A stretch of 38,917 nt of DNA from Clostridiales bacterium. Its GTDB lineage: Bacteria; Bacillota; Clostridia; Peptostreptococcales; Anaerovoracaceae. The translations under genes were made by a program, and so were the position numbers. The notes beneath the pieces were generated by a model. It worked only from the letters and a program-made list of their open reading frames with translations, was not told where the DNA came from and searched no databases. Location of the stretch: contig JALFNS010000009.1 in NCBI GenBank assembly GCA_022773945.1, positions 1 through 38,917 on the forward strand, in the 5' to 3' direction. Shown piece by piece: positions 25,136-33,738 of this stretch (position 1 is its first letter; each line of letters begins with the position of its first letter).

Positions 25136-26559
25136 TACCTTCTTCTTCCGGATGAAGACAGGATCCCCATCTCATCCCTGTATTTGGCCACAGTCCTCCT
25201 GGATATGTTAAAGCCCTTCTCCTCGAGCTTCTCAACGATTTTCTGGTCGCTGAGAGGTTTCATAGGATTCTCATCCTCGATAAGCTCTCTGATAAACTCC
25301 TTGACGCTGTTGGAGGAAATCCCCTCTCCTCTGGCATCGGACACTCCCGCCGAGAAGAAATACTTTATCTCGAAAACACCTCTCGGACACTGGAGATACT
25401 TGCCGCTTATGGACCTGGAGACGGTTGATTCGTGAATGCCGACCTCCTCGGCTATATCCTTCAGAGTCAGCACCTTCAGATGCTTGCTTCCGTACTCGAA
25501 GAAATCACGCTGGAACTTGACCACAGCCGTCACCACATTGAATATGGTCTGCTTGCGCTGCTCGATACTCTTGATGAGCCATAGCGCCGAGCTGACCCTG
25601 TCTGACAGATATTCGGCCAGCTGTGTGTCCGAATCCGCCTCCTTGAGCAGCTTCCTGTAGTAGGAGCTCACATTGAGATGCGGTGTGCTGCTGTCGTTAA
25701 TCGTGACAACATATTCATCATCAACCTTTTCGACGATAACGTCGGGTATGACATATTTGGTCTCCGCCTCACTGGCAAACTGCCTGCCCGGTTTCGGTTC
25801 AAGACTCTTGACCACATCGGCCATCTCCTGAACCTGATGCACCGTTATACCCAGCGCCCTGGCCACATTGCCCAGCCTGTTGGCTGCCAGATCCTCGAGA
25901 TGATCCACAACGAGCTTTCTCATATCCTCCGTGAGCTGATTTCTGCTCTCCAGCTGAATCAGGAGACACTCGCGCAAATCCCTGGCGCCCACGCCTGCCG
26001 GCTCAAGACCGTGTATTATATCCAGAGCCTCGGAAACCTTGCTTTCGGATACGCCCGTAGCTCCGGCAATCTCCTCAACTGTAGACGTCATGTATCCGTT
26101 CTCATCCAGCGATTCGATAATGTACTTGCCCACGCGTCTGCAGGCATTGTTCTTCGCCTGGAACTGAAACTGGAACATGAGATGCTCAGGCAGAGTCACG
26201 TCTCTGGAAACCACTCGATCGTATATGCTTGCCCGTTCGTCGTCCTCTTCCCTGTCCCTCGGCGAATACTCCCTGTATCCCGAGTCGTCATATCTGCTGT
26301 TTCTGATGTATTCCTTCCAGTCAAGCTCCTTCTGGAGCTCTCTGTTCTCACTGCGGTCATCCACCTGAGATGAAGATGCCTCGCCATCACCACTGTCAAG
26401 GCTGCTCTGCTCGAGAACCGGGTTCACCAGAAGCTGCTCCTGTACATAGGATTCAAGCTCCTGAGTGTTGAACTGAAGTATCTGTATAGCCTGGATAAGC
26501 TCCGGCGTCATAACAAGTTTCTGGGTCTGTTCAATTGTCAGGTCGTATCCAAGCTTCAT
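25132..26559 (-). CDS. rpoN: RNA polymerase sigma-54 factor RpoN
   Basis: A 475-residue sigma-54. The Gln/Leu-rich region I starts MKLGYDLTIEQTQKLVMTPE. Region II is acidic with EED-rich stretches. The core-binding and HTH region contains LKDIAEEVGIHESTVSRSI. The RpoN box is ISRRTVAKYRDEMGI. The ATG at 26559 follows GGAGGTAG. In Clostridium a cggR repressor gene usually stands between rpoN and gap; here they are adjacent. No sigma-54 activator is in the window. Confidence 0.97.
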   Translation of the reverse strand: MKLGYDLTIEQTQKLVMTPELIQAIQILQFNTQELESYVQEQLLVNPVLEQSSLDSGDGEASSSQVDDRSENRELQKELDWKEYIRNSRYDDSGYREYSPRDREEDDERASIYDRVVSRDVTLPEHLMFQFQFQAKNNACRRVGKYIIESLDENGYMTSTVEEIAGATGVSESKVSEALDIIHGLEPAGVGARDLRECLLIQLESRNQLTEDMRKLVVDHLEDLAANRLGNVARALGITVHQVQEMADVVKSLEPKPGRQFASEAETKYVIPDVIVEKVDDEYVVTINDSSTPHLNVSSYYRKLLKEADSDTQLAEYLSDRVSSALWLIKSIEQRKQTIFNVVTAVVKFQRDFFEYGSKHLKVLTLKDIAEEVGIHESTVSRSISGKYLQCPRGVFEIKYFFSAGVSDARGEGISSNSVKEFIRELIEDENPMKPLSDQKIVEKLEEKGFNISRRTVAKYRDEMGILSSSGRRRY

Positions 26560-26578
26560 AACACTACCTCCGAGTTTC

Positions 26579-26607
26579 AGTATATCATATCAACTGTTGT
26601 TTGTTAA
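26579..26607 (-). promoter_or_regulatory. rpoN promoter
   Basis: On the minus strand -35 TTAACA (26602-26607), 17-bp spacer and -10 TATACT (26579-26584). A small TAACCT/AGGTTA hairpin lies just upstream, after the trmL stop. Confidence 0.65.
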
Positions 26608-26629
26608 CCTCGCGGCAGGTTATTTAAGC

Positions 26630-27106
26630 CTATCCCAGCTCGGGAAATCCCAGCTGTCTCAGGGCTTCGAAGAGTATGATATTCACAGAGTTCGCAAGAT
26701 TCAGGGAGCGGAGTCTCGCATCCTCGCCCATAGGTATTCTGATGGCGTTTTCCTTTCTCTCCTCGATGAAATCCCGGGGTAGTCCCGCCGTCTCCCTGCC
26801 GAAGAGTATCATATCCTCATCCGCAAAATCTATCTCTGTATAGAGCTTGTCGCCTTTGGTTGTTGCCAGGAACATTCTGCCCGACCCTTCCCCGTACTCC
26901 TCCAGAAAGTCCTCCAGACTCTCATGCACCTGAAGCTTGACGAAGGGCCAGTAATCAAGCCCCGCACGCTTAAGACTCCTGTCGTCTATGCTGAAGCCGA
27001 GAGGCTTGACAAGATGGAGCACCGTTCCCGTGGCGGCGCAGCTTCTGGCAATGTTCCCCGTGTTTGGCGGTATCTCCGGTTCAACCAGAACCACATGTAA
27101 TGCCAT
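26630..27106 (-). CDS. trmL: tRNA (cytidine(34)-2'-O)-methyltransferase TrmL
   Basis: A 158-residue SPOUT methyltransferase that methylates the wobble ribose of leucine tRNAs. EPEIPPNTGNIARSCA at the N-terminus, LFGRETAGLPRDF in the middle and IPMGEDARLRSLNLANSV at the C-terminus form the AdoMet-binding knot. Length is normal for the family. AAAGGGA precedes the ATG. Confidence 0.95.
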   Translation of the reverse strand: MALHVVLVEPEIPPNTGNIARSCAATGTVLHLVKPLGFSIDDRSLKRAGLDYWPFVKLQVHESLEDFLEEYGEGSGRMFLATTKGDKLYTEIDFADEDMILFGRETAGLPRDFIEERKENAIRIPMGEDARLRSLNLANSVNIILFEALRQLGFPELG

Positions 27107-27129
27107 ATTAAATCCCTTTCATATAAACA

Positions 27130-27151
27130 GCTGCCGCATAAACGCGGCAGC
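27130..27151. terminator. GC-rich hairpin between the SEC-C gene and trmL
   Basis: An 8-bp GC-rich stem GCTGCCGC/GCGGCAGC with a 6-nt loop. On the minus strand the tail is TGTTTATAT, a poor T tract. It may attenuate rather than terminate. Confidence 0.5.
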
Positions 27152-27170
27152 CGCCTGCTGTATACTGTAT

Positions 27171-27677
27171 TTATTTGTTCTTTCCGCAGCAGTGCTTGTA
27201 CTTTCTGCCGGAACCGCAAGGGCACGGATCGTTACGTCCAACCTTCGGCTCCTGTCTGCGCACCGTACGCGAATTCTTGTATTCCTTAGCGATGGAAACC
27301 ATCTTCTCCTCACCCAGGATATTCTCCCACTGAGGCAGTCCGTAAAGATAATCCGCATCTGCCTTGAGCATGTTATAGAACAGGGTTTCCGGAACAATCT
27401 CCACTTCAACCTGTGAAGTCTCATCCATGTTCTCATAATCATTAGGAGTTTTGATGCTTTCATTGATTCCGTCCAGGAATCCCATGAAAATTACCGGTCT
27501 CACCTGATACTTCTCGGCCAGTTCGCCCAGAGTGCCTGTCATCTTCTCTTCAGGTCTGTCCAGTATATCGCTGTATATCTTCTTCTCAGCTCCGCTGTAT
27601 TCCTCCCAGAACTCCTGAAATGTCTCTTCTGTCTGGTTCTCTATGAGGTTTTTCCACTGTTCATATAAAGCTGACAT
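27171..27677 (-). CDS. SEC-C motif protein
   Basis: A 168-residue protein. The C-terminal [17 protein letters not shown] is a textbook SEC-C zinc-binding motif, also found at the end of SecA. The first 145 residues are acidic, helical-looking and not recognised. SEC-C proteins are proposed to contact ribosomes or partner proteins, but no activity can be assigned. AGGAGGAG precedes the ATG. It lies 12 bp after hom. Confidence 0.9.
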   Translation of the reverse strand: MSALYEQWKNLIENQTEETFQEFWEEYSGAEKKIYSDILDRPEEKMTGTLGELAEKYQVRPVIFMGFLDGINESIKTPNDYENMDETSQVEVEIVPETLFYNMLKADADYLYGLPQWENILGEEKMVSIAKEYKNSRTVRRQEPKVGRNDPCPCGSGRKYKHCCGKNK

Positions 27678-27689
27678 TATCTTCTCCTC

Positions 27690-28661
27690 CTATTTCGAAA
27701 TCCATTTGCATATTTCCATCACATCGCCCATAACGGCGCTTCCCGTCGGCAGAGGGCCTGCTCCCGGGCCGTAGAACATGAGCTCGCCCACAGCATTGCC
27801 TCTGACAAAGACCGCATTGAACTCTCCGTCCACTCCCGCCAGCGGATGAGACTTCTCTATCCTCATCGGTTTAACCGCATATTCCACACCGTCATCGGTT
27901 CTGGCCGCTCTGGCTATAAGCTTGATCACGCAGCCCTCCTTGTCAGCAGCCTCTATATCCTCCGCAGTGATGCTCTTTATTCCCTCTGTCGGAATTTCTG
28001 TCGGAGGAACGTATTTGTCGAACATGAGAGCCATCAGAATGCTCAGCTTGTTGGCAGCGTCAATACCTTCAACGTCAGCCGTAGGGTCCGCCTCCGCGAA
28101 TCCTCTGGCCTGTGCGTCCTTGAGCACAGTATCATAATCCAGTCCCTTAGCCGTCATGTTGTAGAGAATGTAGTTGGTCGTGCCGTTGACGATTCCCATA
28201 ACCTCTTCGAATCTGTTGGCTCTGAGAGATCCTGCCAGAGCCGTGAGAACAGGAATTCCTCCTCCCACACTGGCTTCATATCTGAGAATGGCGCCGCCTT
28301 TCTTCTCCGCCTCGTGGAGACGCTGCCAGCTTGCGGCCAGAGCCGCCTTGTTGGCCGTAACCACATGCTTGCCTGCCAGCAGAGCCTTCTCCATGAAGGT
28401 GCTCGCCGGTTCAATTCCTCCGAGAAGCTCAATTACTATATCTATGTCCGGATCACCGGTTATATCCTCTATATCGGATACAAACTGATCCTTAGTCACC
28501 TTTATGTCACGCTCTCTCTCCGTATCCTTCTCCAGAATCTTGACAATGTTCACAGAAGCTCCGAGTTCAGCCTCTATGGCATCTTTGTTCATCTCCAGAG
28601 TTTTGTAAGTTCCCACGCCTATATTTCCCAGGCCGAGAAGTCCGATTTTGAATTCTTTCAT
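27690..28661 (-). CDS. hom: Homoserine dehydrogenase without ACT domain
   Basis: A 323-residue homoserine dehydrogenase (aspartate semialdehyde to homoserine). The nucleotide site is GLLGLGNIGVGT, then TANKAALA, ASVGGGIPV, GIVNGTTNYIL and a GFAEADPTADVEGIDAANK block holding catalytic residues. Most Firmicutes enzymes are 400-430 residues with a C-terminal ACT domain for threonine feedback; this one stops after the catalytic part. GGGGAGG precedes the ATG. Confidence 0.94.
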   Translation of the reverse strand: MKEFKIGLLGLGNIGVGTYKTLEMNKDAIEAELGASVNIVKILEKDTERERDIKVTKDQFVSDIEDITGDPDIDIVIELLGGIEPASTFMEKALLAGKHVVTANKAALAASWQRLHEAEKKGGAILRYEASVGGGIPVLTALAGSLRANRFEEVMGIVNGTTNYILYNMTAKGLDYDTVLKDAQARGFAEADPTADVEGIDAANKLSILMALMFDKYVPPTEIPTEGIKSITAEDIEAADKEGCVIKLIARAARTDDGVEYAVKPMRIEKSHPLAGVDGEFNAVFVRGNAVGELMFYGPGAGPLPTGSAVMGDVMEICKWISK

Positions 28662-28704
28662 TTATATTTCCTCCCCAACTATAACGCCGGTTGTCACCAT
28701 GCCA

Positions 28705-31068
28705 TTATACAATAATCATTCCTGCCATTGCAACGATAAAAGATACTATCCAGGCCACGGCACACTGGCCCGCTACTATAACGAGCGCCCAGCCCGTACC
28801 GAGCTCTCTCCTCACTGCCGCCACTGCCGCCACGCAAGGTGTGTAGAGAAGGCAGAATACCAGCAGAGCCATCGCGCTCACCGGATTAAGCAGCTGTATC
28901 AGCGCAGTCGTACTGCCGAAGAGAACCGACACTGTGGAAACCACGCTTTCCTTGGCTATGAAACCTGTAACGAGCGCCGTGGATATTCTCCAGTCCCCGA
29001 AGCCCATCGGGGTGAATACCGGCGCGATAAGTCCCGAAATCACAGCCAGTATGCTATCCTGTGAGTCTGTCACCACATTCATATGAATATCGAAGGTCTG
29101 AAGCACCCATATAACAATAGTCGCTATGAAGATTACGCTGAAGGCTCTCTGAAGAAAATCCTTCGCCTTGTCCCAGAGCAGTCGTCCCACATTCTTCATT
29201 CCCGGTAGCCTGTAATTAGGCAGCTCCATAACAAACGGCACCGCCTCCCCCTTGAAGAGAGTTCTCTTAAGCACCAGTGCAACGAGAATTCCTACTGCGA
29301 TACCTGTGAAATACAGGCATATCATCACCAGCCCTCCGTATTCCGGGAAGAAGAGTGCCGTGAAGAATGCATAAACAGGCAGCTTGGCCGAGCAGCTCAT
29401 GAACGGCGTCATCATTATGGTCATCTTCCTGTCTCTCTCAGACGGGAGAGTCCTGCTGGCCATAATGCTCGGCACCGAGCATCCGAATCCTATAAGCATA
29501 GGCACTATACTTCTGCCCGACAGACCGATTTTTCGCAAAAGCTTATCCATCACGAAGGCGACTCTGGCCATATATCCGCTGTCCTCAAGAAGGGACAGAA
29601 AGAAAAAGAGCGTCACTATGAAAGGCAGGAAACTTATTACCGTTCCCACTCCCGTGAATATTCCGTCAGTAACCAGAGACATCACCACACGGTTCACACC
29701 CGCGCTCTCCATGCCTGCACTGACCGCACCGGACAGCGCCTGTATTCCCGTGTCCAGAAGTCCGGACAGCGCCCCTCCGATTACATCGAAGGTCAGCCAG
29801 AAAACTATGGCCATTATAACCGCGAAGGAAGGCAGTGCGGTATGCTTGCCCGTGAGAATTCTGTCAAACTTGCGGCTCCTCATGTGCTCCTTGCTCTCTC
29901 GAGGCTTGATTACGGCCCTGCTGCATACCTTCTCTATAAAACTGAATCTCATCTCGGCTATAGCCGCAGCCCTGTCCAGGCCTCTCTCAGCCTCCATCTG
30001 AACGATCAGATGCTCTATGGCCTGTTTCTCATTCTCGGTAAGGTTGAGCTTCTCATATACTATGGCATCACCTTCCACGACCTTGGATGCCGCGAAGCGG
30101 AGAGGGATGTCTGCAGCCTTTGCATGGTCCTCGATGAGATGCATTATACCGTGAAGACACCTGTGAACGGCACCGCCCTTCTCTTCAGCATCGCAGAAGT
30201 CGTGCCTCCCCGGTCTCTCCTGAAACCTGGCCACGTGTATTCCGTGATCCACCAGCTCATCTATACCCCAGTTGTTGGCCGCCGAAATAGGAACCACAGG
30301 GATGCCCAGCATGTTTTCCATTTCATTTACGAGTATCGAGCCTCCGTTGTTCTTCACCTCATCCATCATGTTGAGTGCCAGCACCATAGGCACATCCAGC
30401 TCCATGAGCTGCATGGTGAGATACAGGTTTCGCTCGATGTTGGTGGCATCTACGATATTGATTATTCCCTTGGGCCTGCTTTCCATTATGAACTCTCTGG
30501 ATACCAGCTCCTCGCTGGAATAGGGAGACATGGAGTATATGCCCGGAAGGTCTGTCACCAGAGTACCTCCGTGGCCTCTGATACAGCCGTCCTTCCTGTC
30601 AACTGTAACTCCCGGGAAATTGCCCACGTGCTGGTTTGATCCCGTCAGCTGATTGAAGAGTGTTGTCTTGCCGCAGTTCTGATTTCCCACCAGTGCGAAG
30701 GTCAGTGTTTCGCCCTCGGGAAGCGGATTCTCATCCGCCTTTGTATGGTACCTGATACCGCTCTCTCCCAGGCCGGGATGCTCGATCTCCGTCTTCTTGC
30801 CGCGAGGCCTTCTCGTTTCTCCGGGGCTCCTCTCCTCCCGGCGAATATCCTTCACTTCTATTTTCTCCGCGTCATCAAGGCGCAGAGTCAGCTCGTAGCC
30901 ATGTATTCTGAGCTCCATGGGATCTCCCATGGGCGCATATTTTATCAGTTCAACATCAGCCTCGGGTATTATCCCCATATCCAGGAAGTGCTGTCTGAGA
31001 GCGCCTTCACCTCCCACGGAGACAACCGTCGCCGTCTGGCCAATTTCAAGATTTTTAAGTGTCTGCAT
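28705..31068 (-). CDS. feoB: FeoA-FeoB fused ferrous iron transporter
   Basis: A 787-residue Fe(II) uptake protein. Residues 1-75 are a FeoA SH3-like domain (LEIGQTATVVSV ... GYELTLRLDDAEKIEV). A basic linker of about 45 residues follows. The FeoB G domain has G1 GNQNCGKT (128-135, Gln for the usual Pro), GNFPGVTVD, DLPG and NMMD. The membrane part has Gate motifs such as PFMSCSAKLPVY and GFGCSVPSIMASRTL. It overlaps the end of yihY by 14 bp, with AAGGAAG upstream of its ATG. Confidence 0.97.
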   Translation of the reverse strand: MQTLKNLEIGQTATVVSVGGEGALRQHFLDMGIIPEADVELIKYAPMGDPMELRIHGYELTLRLDDAEKIEVKDIRREERSPGETRRPRGKKTEIEHPGLGESGIRYHTKADENPLPEGETLTFALVGNQNCGKTTLFNQLTGSNQHVGNFPGVTVDRKDGCIRGHGGTLVTDLPGIYSMSPYSSEELVSREFIMESRPKGIINIVDATNIERNLYLTMQLMELDVPMVLALNMMDEVKNNGGSILVNEMENMLGIPVVPISAANNWGIDELVDHGIHVARFQERPGRHDFCDAEEKGGAVHRCLHGIMHLIEDHAKAADIPLRFAASKVVEGDAIVYEKLNLTENEKQAIEHLIVQMEAERGLDRAAAIAEMRFSFIEKVCSRAVIKPRESKEHMRSRKFDRILTGKHTALPSFAVIMAIVFWLTFDVIGGALSGLLDTGIQALSGAVSAGMESAGVNRVVMSLVTDGIFTGVGTVISFLPFIVTLFFFLSLLEDSGYMARVAFVMDKLLRKIGLSGRSIVPMLIGFGCSVPSIMASRTLPSERDRKMTIMMTPFMSCSAKLPVYAFFTALFFPEYGGLVMICLYFTGIAVGILVALVLKRTLFKGEAVPFVMELPNYRLPGMKNVGRLLWDKAKDFLQRAFSVIFIATIVIWVLQTFDIHMNVVTDSQDSILAVISGLIAPVFTPMGFGDWRISTALVTGFIAKESVVSTVSVLFGSTTALIQLLNPVSAMALLVFCLLYTPCVAAVAAVRRELGTGWALVIVAGQCAVAWIVSFIVAMAGMIIV

Positions 31069-32083
31069 CTGTTTCTTCCTTATTATCTTCTGCTGTCTCC
31101 TCCGTTGCCGCAGCGCCCTTGGTCAGTATATCCTTAATCATATGAAGATCCACCTCTTCCGGGTCTATATCGTATTTGCTCCTGGTGTGCCCGTATCTGC
31201 CTTTGCTCCCGTAGCGCTCCAGATGCTCAGGAGGATTCTTCTTGCTGAAGGGAACGCTCGTATCCTCACATACCTTGTTGCACAGCACTCCCAGTATGAT
31301 AACCCAGGAAATGAGCAGGAACCAGATCATGAGCGCCACCACCGATGACAGGGCACCGTACATGATGCTGTAGTGAACAAGAGACGTGTTGTAGAATGAA
31401 TATGCCGCCGTAACTATTATCATGCCCACCGCGGCGAATATCCCGCCCGGTATGCACCTTCTGAATGGTCTTCTCACCGTAGGTGTTATGTAGAATATCC
31501 AGCTGACCACTGCGAAATAGAGCATGAATCCCAGAGGCCACCTGAGCAGCATCCATATGCTGTCCACATAATGGCCTGTATTGTCAACTCCGAAAAGACT
31601 GAGTATGAGAAGCAGTATAACCTTGCCGTAACAGAGTATGACCAGAGCCAGAGCCAGAGATATGACTGTTATAAATGTTGTTCCCAGAGCTCTGATTCTC
31701 TCGATGAAATAGTTTTTACCTGTGGTGTGGCCCTCCGTTATGGTATAGTTGGTAATTCTGGATATGGCGAAGGTCGCCCTCGATCCTGCCCACAGGGCGA
31801 TGATCAGAAATATGACATTACCGAATCCGATGGAATTGAATCGGAAAAGATAGTTTATCAGAGAAGCCGTCTTCCTGTCAGTATACTGTTCGATAAGCCC
31901 CAGCGCCCACTCAACGTTAATGTCGAAGAGGCCCAGCAGCTGGGTTATGAGTATGAGAAGAGGGACTACGGACAGCAGCAGATAAAAGGATATCTGCGCC
32001 GCGAAGCCGTGATAATAGGGATCCTGAAGCTGCCGTATCCCAACGACACACATTCTTTTGAATCTGTTAAAGTGTTCCGTCAA
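31055..32083 (-). CDS. YihY/BrkB family membrane protein
   Basis: A 342-residue polytopic protein of the YihY/UPF0761 (formerly BrkB or RNase BN) family with about six membrane helices. The family block FAAQISFYLLLSVVPLLI is near residues 28-45 and IMYGALSSVVALMIWF lies in a later helix. The soluble tail is charged and Glu/Asp-rich. Function is unknown. The frame opens at a TTG at 32083, inside rdgB and preceded by GGAG; an ATG at 32053 is the alternative start. Confidence 0.9.
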   Translation of the reverse strand: MTEHFNRFKRMCVVGIRQLQDPYYHGFAAQISFYLLLSVVPLLILITQLLGLFDINVEWALGLIEQYTDRKTASLINYLFRFNSIGFGNVIFLIIALWAGSRATFAISRITNYTITEGHTTGKNYFIERIRALGTTFITVISLALALVILCYGKVILLLILSLFGVDNTGHYVDSIWMLLRWPLGFMLYFAVVSWIFYITPTVRRPFRRCIPGGIFAAVGMIIVTAAYSFYNTSLVHYSIMYGALSSVVALMIWFLLISWVIILGVLCNKVCEDTSVPFSKKNPPEHLERYGSKGRYGHTRSKYDIDPEEVDLHMIKDILTKGAAATEETAEDNKEETDADT

Positions 32084-32720
32084 GTTCTCCGATCTCCTTC
32101 TGCAGCTTGAGCCTCAGAACCTTAAGAGCATTGGCTCTGTGGCTTATGCGGTTCTTCTCCTCCGCGCCTATTTCTCCCATGGTCTGCGTGTATCCCTCGG
32201 GAATGAACATAGGATCGTATCCGAAACCTCCGTCTCCTCTCAGTTCATCGGCCAGATATCCCTCGACTGTTCCTCTGGCAACGATTGTCCTGCCGTCGGG
32301 GAACACCATAGTTATAACCGATACGAACCTGGCAGTTCGTTCCTCGTACGGAACACCCTTCATGAGCCTGAGAAGCTTCTCATTGTTCTTCTCATCCGTG
32401 GACTCCCCGTCCTCATCACCTTCCTCCGGGAAATTTCCCGGGAAGGCGGCGAATCTGGCGGAATAAATGCCCGGCGCCCCGTCAAGCCGGTCCACTTCGA
32501 TTCCCGAATCGTCGGCAACCGTTATTTCACCGCAAAGCTCCATAATACCGTGAGCCTTCTTGTACGAATTCTCCTCGAAGGTGCTTCCGTCCTCGACAAT
32601 CTCCACATCGGGAACTCCCGCTTCATCCCTTGAGACGATGTTCATGCCGAATTCCTCTGTGATTGCCTGTATTTCCTCTATTTTATGTCTGTTCTTTGTT
32701 GCTGCTACTATTCTTTTCAT
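32067..32720 (-). CDS. rdgB: XTP/dITP pyrophosphatase (RdgB/HAM1)
   Basis: A 217-residue housekeeping enzyme that removes inosine and xanthosine triphosphates. ATKNRHKIEEI, FEENSYKKA, TVADDSGIEVDRLDGAPG, GYDPMFIPEG and ISHRANAL are the family blocks. A Glu/Asp-rich insert around 95-112 is longer than usual. No Shine-Dalgarno precedes the ATG; a -10 box ends 8 bp upstream, so the mRNA may be leaderless. Confidence 0.96.
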   Translation of the reverse strand: MKRIVAATKNRHKIEEIQAITEEFGMNIVSRDEAGVPDVEIVEDGSTFEENSYKKAHGIMELCGEITVADDSGIEVDRLDGAPGIYSARFAAFPGNFPEEGDEDGESTDEKNNEKLLRLMKGVPYEERTARFVSVITMVFPDGRTIVARGTVEGYLADELRGDGGFGYDPMFIPEGYTQTMGEIGAEEKNRISHRANALKVLRLKLQKEIGELDGTL

Positions 32721-32728
32721 AATTTATT

Positions 32729-32737
32729 ATTGTACCA
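32729..32737 (-). promoter_or_regulatory. Extended -10 promoter of rdgB
   Basis: On the minus strand TGGTACAAT forms an extended -10 (TACAAT at 32729-32734). No good -35 box is present. It lies 8 bp before the rdgB ATG and overlaps the divergent promoter of the dehydrogenase gene. Confidence 0.5.
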
Positions 32738-32746
32738 TATCGCAAC

Positions 32747-32775
32747 TGGACTTTCCATTGTTGCTGATGTAAAAT
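32747..32775 (+). promoter_or_regulatory. Predicted promoter of the D-2-hydroxyacid dehydrogenase gene
   Basis: -35 TGGACT (32747-32752), 17-bp spacer and -10 TAAAAT (32770-32775). The leader to the ATG is about 25 nt. Four of six -35 positions match consensus. Confidence 0.5.
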
Positions 32776-32806
32776 TGTTCTGTTGGAATTCTTCAGGAGG
32801 ATATTG

Positions 32807-33727
32807 ATGAAAATAGTAATTTTAGACGGATATACAATCAACCCGGGCGATCTCAGCTGGGAGAAGCTTGAGCTCATGTGCGACAAGCTCACTGTGTTCG
32901 ATGCGACTCCTCAGGACAAGATAGTATCCAGGGTCGGAGATGCTGAGATAATGATGACCAGCAAGTGCAAAATAACCCGTGAAATCATGAAGCAGTGCCC
33001 GAATCTGAGATACATCGGCTCCACTGCCACGGGATACAACAACATAGATGTTAAAGCGGCTTCCGAGCTTGGCATTGCCGTTACCAATATACCGGCATAT
33101 GCCTCGGACGCGGTGGCACAGCACACCTTCGCCCTGATTCTGGAGCTGACAAACAGTGTGGGACTTCACAACGAATCCGTTCATGACGGAGACTGGACAG
33201 ACTGCAAATACTTCTGCTACTGGAAGAAGCCGATTTCTCTGCTGGCGGGAAAGTCTCTGGGAATTATCGGATACGGGGCAATCGGCAGGAAGGTTGCCGA
33301 GATAGCTGAAGCCTTCGGCATGAAAGTCAACATCTACAGCAGAGACCCTGAGGCGACCATGAAATCGGACTACGTATCGCTCCACTGCCCTCTGACAGAG
33401 GATAACGCAAAAATGGTAAACGCCCAGTTCCTTGTAAACATGAAACCGGGCGCCATTCTCATCAATACAGCCAGAGGCGGTCTCGTGGACGAGAGAGCAC
33501 TGGCCGATGCGCTTAAATCGGGATTCATCGCCGCAGCTGCGACGGACGTTCTGGAGCATGAGCCTCCCGAGGCCTCATGTCCGCTTCTGGGACTGGACAA
33601 CTGTATAATAACTCCTCATCTGGCGTGGGCCCCTGAGGATATGCGCCGTCAGGTCATAGATGTTCTGGCAGAAAACCTGGACAGCTGGCTGAACGGTCGG
33701 GTGCTCAACAGAGTCGAGGACCTGTAA
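32807..33727 (+). CDS. D-2-hydroxyacid dehydrogenase (glycerate dehydrogenase-like)
   Basis: A 306-residue NAD(P)-dependent enzyme that interconverts 2-keto acids and D-2-hydroxyacids. The nucleotide site is GIIGYGAIG (152-160). The catalytic set is R223 in TARGGLVDE, E252 in DVLEHEP and H271 in ITPHLAWA. The stretch between the nucleotide-site beta strand and SDYVSLHCPL is about 15-20 residues shorter than usual (YSRDPEATMK). ATG 32807 follows AGGAGG. Substrate is uncertain; hydroxypyruvate/glycerate is likely. Confidence 0.92.
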   Translation: MKIVILDGYTINPGDLSWEKLELMCDKLTVFDATPQDKIVSRVGDAEIMMTSKCKITREIMKQCPNLRYIGSTATGYNNIDVKAASELGIAVTNIPAYASDAVAQHTFALILELTNSVGLHNESVHDGDWTDCKYFCYWKKPISLLAGKSLGIIGYGAIGRKVAEIAEAFGMKVNIYSRDPEATMKSDYVSLHCPLTEDNAKMVNAQFLVNMKPGAILINTARGGLVDERALADALKSGFIAAAATDVLEHEPPEASCPLLGLDNCIITPHLAWAPEDMRRQVIDVLAENLDSWLNGRVLNRVEDL

Positions 33728-33738
33728 CAGCTCCCGTC

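Noticed and set aside
25132-26559. CggR-like repressor instead of sigma-54
   Set aside because: CggR has an N-terminal region that resembles RpoN, but this protein has the RpoN box, region I and no sugar-binding domain.
28661-28705. A separate promoter for hom
   Set aside because: TATAAT-like and TATAGT words are present in the gap but none has a -35 box at proper distance; co-transcription with feoAB is simpler.
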